From assembly GCA_014549065.1 (NCBI GenBank), contig JACDOX010000264.1, positions 10,862 to 74,861 on the forward strand: a stretch of DNA of 64,000 nucleotides, read 5' to 3'. Numbering within the stretch: the stretch's first letter is position 1; every line of letters begins with the position of its first letter. Below the pieces are notes generated by a model, which was given only the letters and a program-made list of their open reading frames with translations, made no database searches and was not told the DNA's origin. Origin of the DNA: Cardinalis cardinalis. Lineage: Eukaryota; Chordata; Aves; Passeriformes; Cardinalidae. The position numbers and the translations under genes were made by a program. Below are positions 61,301 to 64,000 of this stretch, in pieces.

Positions 61301-63286
61301 ACTGGTGCATTTTGGGGCCATTTTGGTTCATCTTGGGTGCAGCCCTGGCTGGGCTCTTGTGCTGCCCAAGGTGCATCCATGGAGGCCTTTTTAATAAATC
61401 CCTGCTTTATTCTTTAACTCTTCTNTAGCTTCTGTTCTAGGTCAGCCTTCACAAGGCATCAATAGTTTCATATCAACCACTGTAAACTGCTTTCAGCATC
61501 TCAGCTGGGTGGCCCTGAGTTGTCNTGCTGCAGAAAACTCAAGTAATTTTTTCATCTCACAAGAAGACGCAGAACAAGCACTTTACAAATCCTGTGTGCA
61601 ATGACAGCACAGAGGAAGAGATGGAGAGGGATGATCCAGTTTGTCAGGAGCNAAACCAACAGGTATCTTCCTCCCAACAGCAGCCCTGACTGGAAAGCTC
61701 TTCNCTCGTGTTCTTACCGTAAGGCCAAGGAGTGGAGCAGCTCTGGCCCCACACACATCTCCTGGATCAGCACCAGGTGCCTGGGGCTGACGTAGGCACC
61801 CTTCAGCTGGGCGATGTTGGTGTGGTGGAGCTTCCTGAGCACCTGGTACTCCAGCAGCACAGCCTGCTTGTCCTCTTGCCAGTAAGGGATGATTTTAGCG
61901 GCCAGAGCCTTGCCGCTCACCTTCTCCCGGCACTGCCGGACGATGCTGAACCGGCCCCTGGAGCAAAGGAACACAAAGGCACGTTGAGCTTCTCTCCTGT
62001 TCTTTAAAACCACCAGGATCCCGTGCTGTGCTTTTCATCTGTGCCTGGTGGGGAGTTATTGCATCTACTGTCACAGTTGGCACATCCTCCTGTGTCTTTA
62101 AACTGTACAGTCACTTTAAATTACAGGAGTGAGAGCTTAACTCCTCTGGAGAGAGAGGAGANAGCAAGAGAACTACCCCTGTTGGCAACAGAAATCAGTG
62201 TATTTCTTCTAGGCAGAGAAAGTGGAATCCCAGCACTGTGTCTGCAAAGATTGGTGCAGCAAGGACAAGAAACTTTGTTAGCCCTGGGCTCATTTAATGA
62301 TAAATTAGTTGGCTNCCCCCTGCCCAGCACATCTGTTGTGGCAGGAAGAGGAGGGATGGCATTAAACTAAAAGAGGGTTGATTTAGACCAGATATGAGGA
62401 AGAAGTATTTTTTACAGGAAGGGTGGTAAAAAAACCTGGCCTTGAGCACTTNCAGGGACGGGGCAGCCNCAGCTTCTCTGGACAGCCTGTGCCAGGGCCT
62501 CCCCACCCTCACAGGTGTCACATGTTTTCTGAAAAATCCTTTCCTTAGGGTTTTTTCTCCTGAGAAGCCTCAGGAACAAAATGTAAACAATAATTATCTG
62601 CTGCTGTGGAATGCAACAGGTGCATCTGGGATTGGTCTCATGTGGTTGTTTCTAATTAATGGCCAATCACAGCCCAGCTGTCTGGACTGTCTCAGTCAGT
62701 CACAAGCTTTTGTTATCATTCTTTTTCTATTCCTTGCTGGCCTTCTGATGAAATCCTTTCTTCTATTCTTTTAGTATAGTTTTAATATAATATATGTCAT
62801 AAAATAATAAATCAAACCTTCTGAAACACGGAGTCAACATTCTCGTCCCTTCCCTCATCCTAAGACCCCTGCAAACACTGCCACACACAGGGAAGAATTT
62901 TTTTTCCTAATATCTAATCTAAACCTACTCTCATTCACTTTGAAGCCATCCCCTTGTCCTGTCCCTAAATCCCCTTATGGAAAGTCCCTCTCCATCTTTC
63001 TTGTAGGCTCCCTTCAGGTACTGGAAGGTGCAGTGAGGTCACCCTGAAGTTTCTCTTCTCCAGGCTGAACAACCCTGATTTTCTCAGCCTTTCTTTGTAG
63101 GAGAGCTGCTCCATCACATGTGGGATTTCCCTCTGGGCCATTAAGAACTCATTTGGGTTCTCTACCTTTTGATCTCAGTTTGGAAGGCGTAGGTCTGGTA
63201 GGTTGGGAAGGGCTCAGGAGGTGAGATCACTTCGCTCTCTTCCTCAGGGGCAGCTGATGGGGACTCCTGCGTGGCAGCACGAGGCT
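58330..63286 (-). CDS. OBSCN: OBSCN 3' exons: second kinase domain and C-terminus (partial)
   Basis: Obscurin is a giant sarcomeric protein linking myofibrils to the sarcoplasmic reticulum; long isoforms end in two MLCK-like kinase domains. Minus-strand exons with agreeing phases are 63286-63166, 61957-61718, 60599-60376, 59941-59866, 59018-58869 and 58507-58330 (TGA 58332-58330). The encoded end has an acidic linker (ESPSAAPEEESEVISPPEP), then a kinase with GRFSIV in place of a full glycine loop, AAKII (ATP lysine), HLDLRSEN (catalytic loop), LLDFGNAQ (DFG) and APELL. It continues with LSANYPVS, CYAGLSGGAVSFLQSTLCANPWGRPS and a C-terminus in KRGLLCSKYGLMIAQ. The CYAGLSGGAV and PWGRP text matches my memory of human obscurin kinase 2 better than SPEG, the main alternative. 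All catalytic residues are intact. The rest of the gene lies right of the window. Confidence 0.82.
58562..58755 (+). mobile_element. Truncated solo LTR (same type as 62516-62885)
   Basis: It starts TGTCATGGACATAG and keeps 'aacaaaatgtaaacaataat', 'tgctgctgtggaatgcaac' and 'tggttgtttttaatt', then breaks off after 'cagactctctgg'. It lies in the last OBSCN intron, about 55 bp upstream of the final exon's acceptor. Confidence 0.8.
59165..59234 (+). pseudogene. Mitochondrial tRNA-Pro copy within the NUMT
   Basis: The D-arm 'gtagtttagtt', the anticodon stem-loop 'ccagctttgggagctgg' with anticodon TGG, and the T-arm 'gagggtttgaatccttt' are all recognisable. It is a nuclear copy, so it has no expected role. 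Confidence 0.85.
59251..59320 (-). pseudogene. Mitochondrial tRNA-Thr copy within the NUMT
   Basis: On the minus strand the 5' AACTCTAATA pairs with 3' TTAGAGTT. The anticodon loop reads GGTCTTGTAAGCC with anticodon TGT, as in bird mitochondrial tRNA-Thr. One base is undetermined. Confidence 0.83.
59352..59690 (+). mobile_element. CR1 fragment, sense
   Basis: Directly after the NUMT, the text 'gtggagctgttggagcaagtccagaggaggcca' begins a CR1 body fragment. It continues through 'ctggaggaggcttcagagagacctta' and 'tttagattagatagtgggaagaaattctt'. Confidence 0.88.
59734..59882. repeat. 77-bp tandem duplication including an OBSCN exon end
   Basis: Two adjacent copies, 59734-59805 and 59811-59882, share 'ctgaaac', 'gattttaaagccact', 'caatcaac' and 'actcacatgatgaaggctgtgatt'. 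The right copy holds the true 3' end and GTGAGT donor of exon 59941-59866. The left copy is a duplicate of the last exon bases plus donor, lying in the intron. Confidence 0.9.
61009..61461 (+). mobile_element. Solo LTR, 453 bp, with ATAG target-site duplication
   Basis: The element begins TGATGCCT and ends AGGCATCA, perfect 8-bp inverted ends in TG...CA form. It is flanked by ATAG at 61005-61008 and 61462-61465. An AATAAA near 61392 marks the R region. It lies antisense in the OBSCN intron between two kinase exons. The 3' part matches bases 1-173 of this window. Confidence 0.88.
62440..63140 (-). mobile_element. CR1, antisense, split by an LTR
   Basis: Antisense CR1 text ends at 62515 ('gccagggcctccccaccctcacagg'). 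It resumes at 62886 with 'agaattttttttcctaatatctaatctaaacc' and runs to 'gtaggagagctgctccatca' near 63115. Removing the LTR at 62516-62885 and one copy of the duplicated target restores a continuous CR1. A short sense CR1-like piece lies just left, at 62360-62430. Confidence 0.85.
62516..62885 (+). mobile_element. Solo LTR, 370 bp, with CACAGG target-site duplication
   Basis: It begins TGTCACATG and ends TGCCACA. The 6-bp CACAGG flanks both sides, at 62510-62515 and 62886-62891, which is the length expected for ERVK-class integration. It contains 'gctgctgtggaatgcaacag', 'taatggccaatcacag', a TATA-like AT-rich stretch and 'cataaaataataaatcaa'. It is the best-preserved of four copies in the window and resembles passerine LTR5-type elements. 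Confidence 0.88.
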
Positions 63287-63289
63287 CTG

Positions 63290-64000
63290 CAGGGAGAGAG
63301 GGAAAACAGCTTTACNTGGGAAAACAGCTCTGTGTGGAAACTGGAGCCTCTCTGAGTCCCCCCTGCTGTCTGTGAACAACAACAAGCAGAGCTTTCTCCA
63401 GGGGACTCTGTGTTCCAGCTGCTGTTGGAATATATATTGGAATATAGCACCCNCTGCTACTGGGATGCAACAGATCCTGCTCTGTCCACCCCAGAATTCC
63501 CTGATATGGCCACTGCAGACAGAATGAGATGGATTCTATCTTGTGTGCTGTGGTATCAAACCTCTTAGCCACTGATTCTTATTTTCTCACACAGCAAATC
63601 CCTCAGGATATGGTAAAAACTGNCAAGAAATTAGAAGCTCTAATTAGAAATTAGATACAATAAGAAAAATTGTGGTTGGACATTTCAGAGCAGCAGCTGG
63701 AACTTGTTGCTCTGGTTCTGGTGTGTGGTTGTGTCCAAGCACCCCCTGAAATACTAAAGCATCCCTTTAAAGCATCTGGTTGGGAAAGCTGAGACATGAT
63801 AAGAAATCCTGAGAAAAAGGAAAGCAGAGGATTTGGGGTGAGTTAAAAATATCTCTGTGAACCGATTTTTACAGAGCAATGCTCTCCATTGGGAGGAAAT
63901 TCCAGCTAGAGCATCCTCCTGTTTCTTTACAGAAGGGACATTTCCTTTGCTATGAGGATTTGTTTGTTGTGGGGCCATGGATCTCTTAATTTTAAAAACA
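63290..64000. other. OBSCN intron, no further exon seen
   Basis: No minus-strand exon in the right phase was recognised between 63290 and the window end. The next upstream OBSCN exon should lie beyond 64000. Confidence 0.5.

Overview
The window is vertebrate nuclear DNA from a bird, most likely a songbird. The evidence is large introns with GT-AG splice sites, many CR1 LINE fragments, several solo LTRs that resemble passerine ERV families, GC-rich promoters, and proteins that match amniote families. Single N bases are scattered throughout, so some codons are undetermined.

Layout from left to right. HHATL (minus) contributes only its first coding exon at about 1.0-1.15 kb, with a GC-rich presumed promoter at 2.4-3.3 kb; the rest lies left of the window. 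A gene-poor stretch of simple repeats and CR1 remnants runs to about 10 kb. CCDC13 (minus) has 15 coding exons between 34.39 and 10.34 kb, which I assembled by splice phase into about 654 residues; its presumed promoter is a GC-rich block at 37.68-38.0 kb carrying an RFX X-box. HIGD1A (minus) has three coding exons between 43.12 and 39.41 kb and a GC-rich promoter at 44.85-45.26 kb. ACKR2 (plus) has its main coding exon at 50.4-51.5 kb. CYP8B1 (plus) is a single-exon sterol 12-alpha-hydroxylase at 53.84-55.37 kb. The last coding exons of an obscurin-type giant kinase gene (minus, best called OBSCN) occupy 63.29-58.33 kb and encode an intact second kinase domain; the rest lies right of the window.

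The order HHATL-CCDC13-HIGD1A-ACKR2-CYP8B1 is the one known on human 3p22. OBSCN beside CYP8B1 is not the human arrangement (human OBSCN is on 1q42), so a conserved-synteny boundary lies between 55.4 and 58.3 kb. The genes do not form one pathway. HHATL and OBSCN are striated-muscle proteins, CCDC13 is a centrosome/cilium protein, HIGD1A is mitochondrial, ACKR2 scavenges chemokines, and CYP8B1 makes cholic acid.

The most notable non-genic features are in the OBSCN introns. A recent-looking nuclear mitochondrial insertion carries the ND6 end, tRNA-Pro, tRNA-Thr and cytochrome b end in mitochondrial order. A 77-bp tandem duplication includes an exon end and its splice donor. Two solo LTRs have clean target-site duplications, and one of them splits an older CR1. 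Elsewhere there are several minisatellites, an inverted LTR pair upstream of CCDC13, and a possible premature stop in CCDC13. I found no operon-like, CRISPR or other novel defence-type system.
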